The notes under the pieces were generated by a model. The model saw only the letters and a program-made list of their open reading frames with translations. It did not search any database and was not told the origin of the DNA. Source: Paratractidigestivibacter faecalis (lineage in GTDB: Bacteria; Actinomycetota; Coriobacteriia; Coriobacteriales; Atopobiaceae). Taken from it: a stretch of 64,000 nucleotides of DNA. Position 1 is the stretch's first letter. Each line of letters begins with the position of its first letter. The stretch lies in the NCBI RefSeq assembly GCF_003416765.1, contig NZ_QSNG01000001.1:832742-896741 (forward strand), read 5' to 3'. Made by a program: the position numbers and the translations under genes. This document shows positions 43,457 to 53,762 of the stretch, in pieces.

Positions 43457-44572
43457 CTACAGGACGAGAAGCTCGTCCCTGTGCACGGCGGGCACGGCCG
43501 CGGCCTCGCCCAGGAAGCGCGCGATGACCTCGAGCTTGAGCCCGCGGACGCGGAGCATGTCATCAGAGGAGTATCCCACGACGCCACGGCCGATGAGCTC
43601 CCCTGCGGGATTGGTAACGTTCACGACCTCTCCGGCCTCGAAGGTGCCCTCAACGCGAGAGACGCCGACGGGAAGGATGGAGGCGCCATGTCCCAGGACC
43701 GCGGCTGCCGCGCCCTCGTCGAGCTCGATGGTGCCGTGGACGACCTCCGCAAGGCCGATCCAAAGCTTGCGGCCGGCCTCGGGCGTGGCGTCCGCCGGCG
43801 GCCGGAAGCGCGTGCCGACCGACTTGCCCTCAGCGACGTCCAAAAGGACGCGCGGCCGCCTGCCCTCGCAGATGACCGTGGGGGTGCCGGCCGCCATCAT
43901 GCCGCGGGCGGCCCGCACCTTGGAGGACATGCCGCCCGTGCCGAAGGACGAGGAGGAGTCCCCGGCCACCGAGGAGATGGAGCGGTCCACCTGCGTGACC
44001 TCGGGGATGAGCGTTGCCGTGGGGTCGACGGACGGGTTGGCGGTGTAGAGGCCGTCAACGTCGGAGAGGATGATGTAGAGGTCCGCCCCCACCAGCGCAG
44101 AGACGATGGCTCCCAGCATGTCGTTGTCGCCGAAGGTGAACTCGGCCACCGAGACCGTGTCGTTCTCGTTGACGACGGGCACGGCACCGAGCTCCAGAAG
44201 GCGCGTCAGGGTGTTGCGCGCGTTGAGGTACGCATCGCGGTCCACGACGTCGCGACGGGTGAGAAGGACCTGCCCGCAAAGGACGCCGCGCTCCCTGAGC
44301 ACCTCGGCGTAGGCCTCCGTGAGGGCCGTCTGGCCAACGGAGGCGCAGGCCTGAAGCGTCGCCATGTCAGAGGGCCTGGACGAGAGGCCCAGCGCGTCTC
44401 GGCCGGCAGCGGCAGCGCCCGAGGAGACGACTACGACCTGGTTGCCGGCCGCGCGAAGGGCGACGACCTGGTCGCACAGGGACCGGATGAAGACTCGGTC
44501 GAGGGAGCCCGCCTCGTCGACGAGGGTCGAGGAGCCGACCTTGAAGACGATGAGCCTGCCTGCGGCGGCCAT
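43457..44572 (-). CDS. proB: Glutamate 5-kinase with PUA domain
   Basis: 371 aa. First step of proline synthesis, usually inhibited by proline. The amino-acid-kinase domain opens GRLIVFKVGSSTLVDEAG, with VVVSSGAAAAGRDALGL, VPVVNENDTVSVAEFTFGDNDMLGAIVSALVGADLYIILSDVDGLYTANP and GTGGMSSKVRAARGMMAAGTPTVICEGR. A C-terminal PUA domain (GHGASILPVGVSRVEGTFEAGEVVNV) is present, as in E. coli ProB. ATG at 44572, adjacent to obg. Confidence 0.97.
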   Translation of the reverse strand: MAAAGRLIVFKVGSSTLVDEAGSLDRVFIRSLCDQVVALRAAGNQVVVVSSGAAAAGRDALGLSSRPSDMATLQACASVGQTALTEAYAEVLRERGVLCGQVLLTRRDVVDRDAYLNARNTLTRLLELGAVPVVNENDTVSVAEFTFGDNDMLGAIVSALVGADLYIILSDVDGLYTANPSVDPTATLIPEVTQVDRSISSVAGDSSSSFGTGGMSSKVRAARGMMAAGTPTVICEGRRPRVLLDVAEGKSVGTRFRPPADATPEAGRKLWIGLAEVVHGTIELDEGAAAAVLGHGASILPVGVSRVEGTFEAGEVVNVTNPAGELIGRGVVGYSSDDMLRVRGLKLEVIARFLGEAAAVPAVHRDELLVL

Positions 44573-44574
44573 GC

Positions 44575-46077
<1,503 letters not shown>

Positions 46078-46093
46078 CTATGAAGCTTGGCAA

Positions 46094-46342
46094 CTAGGCC
46101 TCGCGAACGTGCACCAGGTGCTTCTGGCCCTTGGTGAACTCGACGGTGCCGGCCTTGAGGGCGAACAGGGTGTCGTCCTTGCCGATACCAACGTTCTCAC
46201 CCGGGTGGATGTGGGTGCCGCGCTGACGGACGAGAATCTCGCCGGCCTTCACGGCCTGGCCGCCATAGCGCTTGGTGCCGAGACGCTGAGCGTGGGAGTC
46301 GCGGCCGTTACGAGAGGAGCCGAGACCTTTCTTGTGAGCCAT
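46094..46342 (-). CDS. rpmA: 50S ribosomal protein L27
   Basis: 82 aa, complete: [53 protein letters not shown]. The N-terminus reaches the peptidyl-transferase centre. There is no N-terminal cleavable extension like that of Firmicutes L27, so no Prp protease is required. Follows rplU by 34 nt. Confidence 0.98.
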   Translation of the reverse strand: MAHKKGLGSSRNGRDSHAQRLGTKRYGGQAVKAGEILVRQRGTHIHPGENVGIGKDDTLFALKAGTVEFTKGQKHLVHVREA

Positions 46343-46376
46343 TGTGGGACCTGCCTTCTTCTACTCTGAAGTGAAA

Positions 46377-46682
46377 CTACGGGAGCTCAACGATCTGGAT
46401 CTTCGTCAGGTTCTGACGGTGACCGTTGGCGCGGTGATAGCGCTTGCGCTTCTTGAACTTGAAGACGAGGACCTTCTCGCCCTTGAACTGCTCGACGACC
46501 TCGGCAGTGACCTTCTTGTCCTGCAGGGAGGCAGCGTCAACGATGGTCTGCTTGCCGTCGTTCAGGAGAAGGACGGGGAGCTCGACCTTGTCGCCAGGCT
46601 GCGCGTCGAGCTTCTCGACGTCGAGGACGTCGCCCTTGGCAACCTTATACTGCTTGCCACCAGTTGCGATGATTGCGTACAT
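46377..46682 (-). CDS. rplU: 50S ribosomal protein L21
   Basis: 101 aa: MYAIIATGGKQYKVAKGDVLDVEKL opening and FKFKKRKRYHRANGHRQNLTKIQI end match L21. ATG at 46682 with GAAGGG upstream. Usual rplU-rpmA-obg order. Confidence 0.98.
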   Translation of the reverse strand: MYAIIATGGKQYKVAKGDVLDVEKLDAQPGDKVELPVLLLNDGKQTIVDAASLQDKKVTAEVVEQFKGEKVLVFKFKKRKRYHRANGHRQNLTKIQIVELP

Positions 46683-46724
46683 GTGTGAAACCCTTCATTG
46701 CTGGCGTGAGTGCAACAGTTCCTA

Positions 46725-46753
46725 ATAATACAGATGGAGCCTAGACGCGTCAA
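46725..46753 (-). promoter_or_regulatory. Promoter of rplU-rpmA
   Basis: TTGACG (46748-46753) and TATTAT (46725-46730) with a 17-nt spacer on the minus strand, about 40 bases before L21. Confidence 0.88.
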
Positions 46754-46761
46754 CGAACTTT

Positions 46762-46819
46762 CACCCTGACCTGCGGATTCCGTAAGGGAAACTGAACAGG
46801 CACCACCGTCAGGGTGCGC
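46762..46819 (-). repeat. Inverted repeat between the DUF2344 gene and the rplU promoter
   Basis: Arms CACCCTGAC (from about 46763) and GTCAGGGTG (to about 46818) can pair over 9 bp across a 36-nt loop. There is no T-run. It may be the 3' end structure of the preceding operon. Confidence 0.4.
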
Positions 46820-46871
46820 GTCACAACAACCTTGTAAAGAATAGAGGTGTTGGCGGCGGGTGCCAAATGGC

Positions 46872-47606
46872 CTAAAGCGGTTTCACAAGACAACCACTTT
46901 CATCCTCGTGCCACTGACCGCACCTGCGGACGCGCACCGAGTCGCACGTGCCTTCCCCCAGGCGGGCAAGCGCCGCCTCGACGAGCACGAGCGGCCGGAG
47001 CGCGCCGGCATTTGAGGAGCGCGTGTCCAGCGCAAGGGCAATGAATCCGTCGGCATCGCTGGCGGAGAAGCCCACGAGGGCCTGCGAGAGGTCGATGTGC
47101 TTCTCCTTCTCTCCGCGCAGGTAGGTGAGGTCCCCCTCCTGGCGCAGCCCCTCGATGGCCGAGGAGAGCTCGGCCGCGCCCACAGGGGCGCCGAGCACCT
47201 CCACCTCCCAGGCGGCTCGCGTGAGCCAGGCCTCGAGGGCCCCCTGGGGCTCGTCGACGTAGGCGGCGGCAACGGGGGCGAGGGCCGGGGGCGTGGCCAC
47301 GGCGAGCATGGCCAGGGCCTCGGCCGCGTCGATGCGCTCGGTGAGCTTAACGTCAAAGTACTCGCAGCAGGACGAGGCTCCGACGGGCAGGGCCTGCGAG
47401 AACTGGATGCGCATGCGGCGAGCGAACCCGTTTCCGATGGAGAAGGGCAGGCGGGCCCTCCTCACACAGCGGTCGATGGTGCCGATGACCTCGAGGTGGC
47501 CCAGGAACGCGAGTCTCTCGTCCTTGCCGTACCGGAAGCGCAGGCGAGGGAGCTCGCGCTTGGTGAGCACGCGGTCCGTCTGGGCAATCTGGCAGTCTTG
47601 GCTCAT
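46872..47606 (-). CDS. TIGR03936/DUF2344 radical-SAM-associated protein
   Basis: 244 aa from ATG at 47606, overlapping the radical-SAM stop (ATGA). DUF2344 proteins regularly sit next to, or are fused with, TIGR03960 radical-SAM proteins; their function is unknown, with a tRNA or ribosomal modification often suspected because rplU-rpmA and RNase G lie nearby. Here LRFRYGKDERLAFLGHLEVIGTIDRCVRRARLPF and NGFARRMRIQFSQALPVGASS are the family opening. It ends about 120 bases before the rplU promoter. Confidence 0.88.
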   Translation of the reverse strand: MSQDCQIAQTDRVLTKRELPRLRFRYGKDERLAFLGHLEVIGTIDRCVRRARLPFSIGNGFARRMRIQFSQALPVGASSCCEYFDVKLTERIDAAEALAMLAVATPPALAPVAAAYVDEPQGALEAWLTRAAWEVEVLGAPVGAAELSSAIEGLRQEGDLTYLRGEKEKHIDLSQALVGFSASDADGFIALALDTRSSNAGALRPLVLVEAALARLGEGTCDSVRVRRCGQWHEDESGCLVKPL

Positions 47607-49480
47607 GCGCGCGCCTCCTGGATGACGTTGGCCACGCCGAGCGTGGGGCAGACGCCGCAGCCCACGCAGGACGTACGGGTGCAGTCGGGCGTGGTCACGC
47701 CCAGGGCGGCGCGGCGCCACTCCCTCTGGAGGAAGCCCTTGGAGACGCCCGGCGAGGTGTGGTCCCAAGGAAGGCGCGCGTCGAGCGGGAAGGACTCGCA
47801 GGCGACGTCGGCGAGGTCAAGGCCGCAGTCGGCGGCGGCCTGCTCCCAGAGCGAGAAGTCGAACTCGCTCGTCCAGGCGTCGAAGCGGCAGCCGAGCTCC
47901 CAGGCGCGGCGCACGAGGGCGAAGCCCTCCCGGCCCATCTTGGAGACGGCGCCCTCGACGAGTGAGGAGCGGGAGTCGTGGTAGGAGACCCTGATGGCGC
48001 GGTCGTGACAGGAATGGAGCAGGAGCTGCTGGCGGCGCCTCACCTCCTCGGGGTCGAGCTGCCCGGCCCACTGGAAGGCGGTGTAGCTCTTGGGGACGAA
48101 GACCGCCACCGAGATGGAGACCGAGACGCCGCTCTTGCGGCCGCGGCCCACGACCTCCCGGCCGATCTCGAGCACGTGCTCGGCGGCCTCGGCGATGGCC
48201 ACGATGTCCTCGTCGGTCTCGGTGGGCAGGCCCATCATGAAGTAGAGCTTGCAGCGGCGCCAGCCGAGCTCGAAGGCGTTTCTCGCCGCGGTCTCCAGGT
48301 TCTCCTCGGTGACGTTCTTGTTGATGACGTCGCGCAGGCGCTGGGTGCCGGCCTCGGGGGCGAAGGTGAGGCCGCCTCGCTTGCCTCCCGCGACGGCCGT
48401 GGCCATCTCGATGCCAAAGGAGTCCAGGCGCTGCGAGGGGATGGAGACGCGGATGCCCTGCTCGCCGAGGCTGTCGTTAAGCCGGTTGAGCATGTGGGCG
48501 CACTGCGAGTGGTCCGTGGTGGAAAGGGACGTGAGCGAGACCTCGTTGTGACCGCTCTCGGCAAGGCCGGCGACGGTGGCGGAGACGATCTGGTCCTCCG
48601 GGCGCTCGCGCACCGGGCGGTAGGTCATGCCGGCCTGGCAGAAGCGGCAGCCACGGGCGCAGCCGCGCAGGACCTCGATGGCAAGGCGGTCCTGAACGAT
48701 GTCCATGTAGGGCACGATCTTCTGCGCGACGGGCGGGGTGGCAGAAAGGTCGGGGATGCATGCCTTGGTGACCACAGCCGGAGCGCTCGTCCCCTCTCGC
48801 GGAACGGCGCGGCCCCAGCGCGTGGAGCCCTCGTCGTGGACCACCTCGTAGAGGGAGGGCACGTAGACGCCAGGGATGCGCGAGAGGCGCAGGAGGAGCT
48901 CGGCGCGGGAGAGGCCCCGCTCGCGGGAGTCTCGGATGCTCTTGCAGACGTCGACGATGAGCTGCTCGCCGTCGCCCAGAAGGACGGCGTCGAGGGCGGG
49001 CGCGAGGGGCTCGCAGTTCCAGGCCGAGGGGCCGCCGGCAAGGACGATGGCGTCGTCCTTGTCGCGCTCTGAGGCGTCGAGGGCAATGCCGGCCAGGTCA
49101 AGGGCCTCGAGGATGTTGGTCCAGATGAGCTCGTGGGCAAGGGTGAAGCCGATGGCGTCAAAGGAGGCGAGGGGCGCGGCGCCCTCGAGGGAGAGCATGG
49201 TCACGCCGCGCTGCCTCATGAGGGCGCTCATGTCCTTCCAGGGTAGGTAGGCGCGCTCGCAGCTCATGCCATTCTGCGCGTTGATGGCGTTGTAGAGGAT
49301 GGCGAGGCCCATGTTGGGCTGCCCGACCTCGTAGGCGTCCGCGTAGACCATGCAGAGGTGGAAGGGACCGTCCTGCTCCTCGCAGGCGCCCCACTCGTGG
49401 TCAAGGTAGCGGGAGGGGTGCTCCACGTGCGGCAGAAGCGGCTCCAGGAGCCGGAAGAGGTTCTCTCTGGGCTGTCTCAC
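47603..49480 (-). CDS. TIGR03960 family B12-binding-domain radical SAM protein
   Basis: 625 aa. A cobalamin-binding-like N-terminal domain leads to the radical-SAM core with cluster motif RGCARGCRFCQAGMTYRPVRERP (CxxxCxxC), then KRGGLTFAPEAGTQRLRDVINKNV and CKLYFMMGLPTETDED. A C-terminal Cys-rich stretch (DCTRTSCVGCGVCPTLG) could bind a second Fe-S cluster. SAM-dependent radical chemistry is expected, but the substrate is not known. The GTG start at 49480 overlaps the DUF697-like gene stop by 4 nt. Confidence 0.9.
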   Translation of the reverse strand: MRQPRENLFRLLEPLLPHVEHPSRYLDHEWGACEEQDGPFHLCMVYADAYEVGQPNMGLAILYNAINAQNGMSCERAYLPWKDMSALMRQRGVTMLSLEGAAPLASFDAIGFTLAHELIWTNILEALDLAGIALDASERDKDDAIVLAGGPSAWNCEPLAPALDAVLLGDGEQLIVDVCKSIRDSRERGLSRAELLLRLSRIPGVYVPSLYEVVHDEGSTRWGRAVPREGTSAPAVVTKACIPDLSATPPVAQKIVPYMDIVQDRLAIEVLRGCARGCRFCQAGMTYRPVRERPEDQIVSATVAGLAESGHNEVSLTSLSTTDHSQCAHMLNRLNDSLGEQGIRVSIPSQRLDSFGIEMATAVAGGKRGGLTFAPEAGTQRLRDVINKNVTEENLETAARNAFELGWRRCKLYFMMGLPTETDEDIVAIAEAAEHVLEIGREVVGRGRKSGVSVSISVAVFVPKSYTAFQWAGQLDPEEVRRRQQLLLHSCHDRAIRVSYHDSRSSLVEGAVSKMGREGFALVRRAWELGCRFDAWTSEFDFSLWEQAAADCGLDLADVACESFPLDARLPWDHTSPGVSKGFLQREWRRAALGVTTPDCTRTSCVGCGVCPTLGVANVIQEARA

Positions 49481-50469
49481 GGGCGGGCCTTTCCGTCAGG
49501 GTCTATCTCCAGGTACTCGATGGGCTCGTCTCTGGACGGCCCAGCCGCGGCGGGAAGCGGCCCCGCCGCGGCTGGCGAGAAGGGCACGGCGGGGGCCGGG
49601 CGGCCCTGCCCGAGGGCGTCCGCCGGCGACCAGCCCTCGAGGCTGGCCCTCACGCCGCGCGCCGTGGCCATGGTGCCGCCGAAGGCGATACCCGCCTTGA
49701 GCAGGTTGCCTATGCCGGGAAGAAGCCCTGCCACGGAGCGGGCGCAGGAGCGGTAGGCCACGCCGGCGCCCACCACGCCCACAAGCTCAGCCGCGCGGCG
49801 CGGAGAGAGGGGCGCACCGTAGCAGCTCGACATCTGCACGGTAAGCTTGGCCTGGTTGGTGGTCATGAGCGGGAAGTCCGAGCCAGGGACGAGGGACACC
49901 GCTCCAAGGGCGGCGTTCTCCAGGGCGCAGCGGAGCGCGAGGGCGTCAACCACCTGCTGGCGGCAGAACGGGAAGGCCGCCGCAAGCGCCACGTCCTTCT
50001 CCCCCACCGCGCGCACGAGCCACGAGGCGAACTTCTGCGGAAGCGCCGTCGCGTCAGAGGCGGCCACGACGCCGACAAGGCCCTCGGCCTGGGCGTCGAG
50101 GCCGAGATCGGGAGCGTCGAGCGCTGAGGGCACGACAAGGCAGGCGGGCACGGCGAGCCCCGCCATGTGGCGGACGGCCTCGGCGCAGTCGGCCGCCGAG
50201 GCGCCGGGGATGACGACGGCGGCATCGGGCGCCTTGTCAATCGCATCAAGCCGCACGCCAAGGGGCCAGACGTCCACGGCAGCCGTGGGGGTCTTGGGCA
50301 CGAGGGCGTCCCGGACAGCAAGGGCTAGATAACGCGGGGCATCGAGGTCCACGAGCACGTAGATCCTCACCGACTCGTCGGCGTCTGCCCTGGAGTCCCT
50401 TCCCTGGGAGAGCACCTCGAGCAGGTTGCCGAGGCCGAGCGTGGAGTGGCGATTCTTCTTTGATGCCAT
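49477..50469 (-). CDS. DUF697-like membrane-associated protein
   Basis: 330 aa from ATG at 50469 (GGGGGCAG upstream). The N-terminal half (VLVDLDAPRYLALAVRDAL, DAAVVIPGASAADCAEAVR, GLAVPACLVVP) looks like a degenerate GTPase-like alpha/beta domain with no P-loop. The C-terminal half NQAKLTVQMSSCYGAPLSPRRAAELVGVVGAGVAYRSCARSVAGLLPGIGNLLKAGIAFGGTMATARG fits the DUF697 (YcjF-like) pattern. The end is a Pro/Ala-rich tail. It sits between rodA and the radical-SAM gene and overlaps the latter. Function unknown. Confidence 0.7.
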   Translation of the reverse strand: MASKKNRHSTLGLGNLLEVLSQGRDSRADADESVRIYVLVDLDAPRYLALAVRDALVPKTPTAAVDVWPLGVRLDAIDKAPDAAVVIPGASAADCAEAVRHMAGLAVPACLVVPSALDAPDLGLDAQAEGLVGVVAASDATALPQKFASWLVRAVGEKDVALAAAFPFCRQQVVDALALRCALENAALGAVSLVPGSDFPLMTTNQAKLTVQMSSCYGAPLSPRRAAELVGVVGAGVAYRSCARSVAGLLPGIGNLLKAGIAFGGTMATARGVRASLEGWSPADALGQGRPAPAVPFSPAAAGPLPAAAGPSRDEPIEYLEIDPDGKARP

Positions 50470-50480
50470 AAGCTGCCCCC

Positions 50481-51704
50481 TTAGGCGGCCTTCTGGCGGT
50501 GACGCCAGACGGACTGGACGATGCCCACGCAGATGAGCTGCGTGAGCATGGACGAGGAGCCGAAGCTGATGAACGGCAGCGGGATGCCGGTGATGGGCAT
50601 GATGCCGATGCACATGCCCACGTTCTCCAGGACCTGGAAGGTCCAGAGCGCGGCGCACCCCACCAGGACGAGCTTGCCAAAGGGCGCGTCAATGCGCATG
50701 GCAAGCAGAATGGTGGCAAAGATCATCCAGGCAAAGAGGCCCAGGAGCACGACGCAGCCCACGAAACCGAACTGCTCCGCGTACAGGGCAAAGACGAAGT
50801 CCGTGTGAGCCTCGGGGAGAAACCCGTTGCCCGCCTGTGTGGCGTTGCCCAGGCCCTTGCCGAAGAAACCTCCCGAGCCGATGGCGATCTTGGCTTGCTG
50901 GAGGTTGTAGCCGTCGCCCGAGGGGTCGATGGAGGGGTCGGCAAAGACGAGCAGGCGCTTGAGCTGGTAGTCCTTGAGCACGTGGGGAAGTCCGTCGGTC
51001 ATCGAGGTGATGACGACGAGGGCGCTCACACCCACGATGAGCGCGATGGTGGCCAGGACCCAGTTCCTGGGGGCGCCGCTGCAGATGATGATGGTGGCGC
51101 CCAGGAAGAGCACCACGAGGCCGCTTCCCAGGTCGGTGATGACGATGAGCGCCAGGGGCACGAGCAGCGTCCCGCATAGGCGGCAGTAGTCCGAGAAGCG
51201 CTCGATCTTTCCGTTGTACTGCGCAGACGCGGAGGCCATGAGGAAGATGGCGGCCACCTTGCCGAGCTCAACCGGCTGGAACCGCACCGGCACGAGGGGC
51301 AGCCTGACCCAGCCGGTCATGCCGTGCGAGGAGACGCCGAGGCCAGGGATCTTGGGCATGACCATGAGGAAGCACGTGAGCACGAACAGAACCGTGGTCA
51401 TGCCTGCGAGGTTGCGGTAGTCGTAGCGCCAGACGAGCATGGCCACCACGAGTCCCAGCGCGACGCCCACCAGGTGGCGGGGGAAGTTCGCGTCGGCGAT
51501 GGTGAGGGAGGCCGTCCAGATGGTTATGGTGCCGGCAAGCACGAGGAGAAGCGAGGGGATGAGCTGCGAGAGGAAGAGGCCATCCAGGGGGCCGGCCTTC
51601 TTCGAGACCTTGGCGTGGGAGCCGGAGGCCCGACCCATCATCCTGTCACCCAGGGAGGAGAGCACTCCCCTGCCCGTGCCAGGACCGGTCATATCGTTTG
51701 ACAT
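50481..51704 (-). CDS. rodA: SEDS peptidoglycan polymerase RodA
   Basis: 407 aa from ATG at 51704 (AGGAGGGGAG upstream). Multi-spanning glycosyltransferase that polymerises lipid II during cell elongation with its PBP2 partner. Ten membrane segments; the catalytic-loop region IPGLGVSSHGMTGWVRLPLVPVRFQPVELGKV and the Asp in VITDLGSGLVVLFLGA are typical, as are IGSGGFFGKGLGNATQAGNGFLPEAHTDFVFALYAEQFGFVG and GIPLPFISFGSSSMLTQL. Its first 40 residues are a basic cytoplasmic tail. It follows mrdA, its expected partner. Confidence 0.95.
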   Translation of the reverse strand: MSNDMTGPGTGRGVLSSLGDRMMGRASGSHAKVSKKAGPLDGLFLSQLIPSLLLVLAGTITIWTASLTIADANFPRHLVGVALGLVVAMLVWRYDYRNLAGMTTVLFVLTCFLMVMPKIPGLGVSSHGMTGWVRLPLVPVRFQPVELGKVAAIFLMASASAQYNGKIERFSDYCRLCGTLLVPLALIVITDLGSGLVVLFLGATIIICSGAPRNWVLATIALIVGVSALVVITSMTDGLPHVLKDYQLKRLLVFADPSIDPSGDGYNLQQAKIAIGSGGFFGKGLGNATQAGNGFLPEAHTDFVFALYAEQFGFVGCVVLLGLFAWMIFATILLAMRIDAPFGKLVLVGCAALWTFQVLENVGMCIGIMPITGIPLPFISFGSSSMLTQLICVGIVQSVWRHRQKAA

Positions 51705-51718
51705 GCTCTTCTCCCCTC

Positions 51719-53752
51719 CTATCCGTCTGCCACGGTCGACTCGACCATGTAGTCGTCGGGCTGCCCGTAGATGGCGCCAAAGACGTCCCTGACGACGTAC
51801 ATTGCCGAGGTCGCGCCCGAGAGCACCTCGTCCATGTTGGCACCGATGACGTACTTGGGGTCGTCGGCGGGTGCGTAGGCAATGAACCAGCCCATGGGGT
51901 TTTCGGTGTTCCTCTGGGCCGTGCCCGTCTTGCCGCAGACCTTGACGTCGAGGTTGGTCCAGTGGCGGGCCTGGACGGCGTCCTCCTCGTAGATGACGCC
52001 GCTCATGCCACGCTTGACCACGTCGTAGTAGGAGTCGGAGAACTCCACGGTGGAGTCGGCCTTGGGCTTGTACTGGATGACGGAGCCGTCGCCGGTGCGC
52101 GCCTTCACGCTCTTCATGACGTGGGGGCGCCAGACGGTGCCGCGGTTGGCTATGGCGCAGTAGGCGTCGACCATCTGCATGAGGGTGACCAGCAGGTCTC
52201 CCTGACCGATGCAGATGTTGCAGTTGTCGCCGCCCTGCCAGCTGCGCTGCTCGTCGGGCACGTTTGACCAGTAGTTCCACTTCCACTCGGCGGTGGGAAC
52301 GCGGCCCTCCGCCTCTCCGGCAAGGTCGATGCCCGTGGCCGATCCCAGGCCGAAGTTCCTGAAGTTGGCCTGGATGCCCTCGTCGACGCTGGAATACCAG
52401 TAGCCCTTGCCGATCTCGTAGTAGACGACGTCGCAGGAGTAGGTGAGGCCGCTCGCAATGTCAACGGCGCCGTGGCCGCTCTTCCACCAGCAGTTCATGC
52501 CGACGTTGCTGGACTGGTCGCCGTTCCAGTTCCACCAGCCGGTACAGTACCAGGTAGAGCCAAGGTCGATGATGCCGTCCTTGAGGGCACCCAGGGTGAC
52601 CAGGGGCTTGATGGTGGAGCCGGAGGGGAACTGGCCCGCGATGACGCGGTTGAGCAGCGGATAGTTGGCGTCCTCGGAAGAAAGCGTGTCCCAGTCAGCG
52701 GTGGCGATGCCGCCCACGAACATGTTGGGAGAGTACGTTGGGTACGAGGCCATGGCGATGACCTCGCCGTTGGTGCAGTCGACGGCCACCACCGAGCCGC
52801 TGCTGGCGGGGTAGCCCTTGTCGCGCATCTGCATGATGACCTTCTCGAGGGATTCCTCGGCGGCTTTCTGGACGTTGAGGTCAAGGGTGAGGCAGACGTC
52901 GCTTCCGCTCTGGGGGGCGATGCTCGTGGACTCCTCAAGCACGGTGCCCGAGGAGTCCACGTAGACCGTGGTCTCTCCGCGGACGCCCTGAAGGACGCTC
53001 TCGTAGCGGCTCTCCACGCCCGTCTGGCCGACGACGTCGCCGGAGCGGTAGGTGACGCCGCTTGACGACTCCTGGCTGGCCTTGAGCTGGTCGGAGGTGA
53101 GCGTGCCGGTGTAGCCCACCACGTGCGCGGCAAGCGTGCCGTAGGGGTAGGAGCGCTGCGTGCGCTGCTGGACGCTCACGCCCGGGAAGAGCGCGGGGTG
53201 CTCTCCGATGAAGGCCACCACGCGGCGCGAGACGTCAACGCAGACGGTACGGGAAGACTGCGCGCCCTCGGACGAGTCCTGGATCTTGCGGCGGACGGCC
53301 TGGCAGGGCATGCCAAGCAGGCTTGCCAGCAGCTGCATCTCGACCTCGTCATCGAGGACGGAGGACTCGGCCACCACGGTGAGGCTCGGGCGGTTGCCGA
53401 CGATCTCCTCTCCGTTGCGGTCCAGGATGCGGCCACGGGGCGCGGAGGTGTAAACGGTGCGGGTCCGGTTTGACTCCGCCTGCTGGGCGTACTCGTCAGA
53501 CGAGACGAGCTGCATGGACCACAGCCTGCCCAGCAGCACGGTGAAGACGCCGCCGACGGCCACGGCAAGGCCGACGAGCCTGGACGAGAAGGTCTTCTCG
53601 GCAGACTCGTCCGAGCCGCCGGCCGCGCGCGGCGCGGATCCGCCGATGTCGAACTTGAACGTTCCCTCGGAGCGCCCGTAGACGAGGAAAACCACGACGA
53701 GCGCCACCGCGAGGACGGCGCACGCCGCTATGACGAGAAGCGAGAAGTCCAT
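51719..53752 (-). CDS. mrdA: Penicillin-binding protein 2 (class B transpeptidase)
   Basis: 677 aa from ATG at 53752 (GGGAGGCGGG upstream). Cross-links peptidoglycan in elongation, paired with RodA. Two membrane segments near residues 5-25 and 58-76; the dimerisation domain has APRGRILDRNGEEIVGNRPS. The transpeptidase has Ser379 and Lys382 (SGSTIKPLV), SCD at 439-441 (SxN variant) and K608TGT. The exported part has 11 cysteines (150, 171, 287, 326, 403, 421, 440, 511, 514, 532, 606), unusually many for a PBP. Confidence 0.94.
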   Translation of the reverse strand: MDFSLLVIAACAVLAVALVVVFLVYGRSEGTFKFDIGGSAPRAAGGSDESAEKTFSSRLVGLAVAVGGVFTVLLGRLWSMQLVSSDEYAQQAESNRTRTVYTSAPRGRILDRNGEEIVGNRPSLTVVAESSVLDDEVEMQLLASLLGMPCQAVRRKIQDSSEGAQSSRTVCVDVSRRVVAFIGEHPALFPGVSVQQRTQRSYPYGTLAAHVVGYTGTLTSDQLKASQESSSGVTYRSGDVVGQTGVESRYESVLQGVRGETTVYVDSSGTVLEESTSIAPQSGSDVCLTLDLNVQKAAEESLEKVIMQMRDKGYPASSGSVVAVDCTNGEVIAMASYPTYSPNMFVGGIATADWDTLSSEDANYPLLNRVIAGQFPSGSTIKPLVTLGALKDGIIDLGSTWYCTGWWNWNGDQSSNVGMNCWWKSGHGAVDIASGLTYSCDVVYYEIGKGYWYSSVDEGIQANFRNFGLGSATGIDLAGEAEGRVPTAEWKWNYWSNVPDEQRSWQGGDNCNICIGQGDLLVTLMQMVDAYCAIANRGTVWRPHVMKSVKARTGDGSVIQYKPKADSTVEFSDSYYDVVKRGMSGVIYEEDAVQARHWTNLDVKVCGKTGTAQRNTENPMGWFIAYAPADDPKYVIGANMDEVLSGATSAMYVVRDVFGAIYGQPDDYMVESTVADG

Positions 53753-53762
53753 GCCCGCCTCC

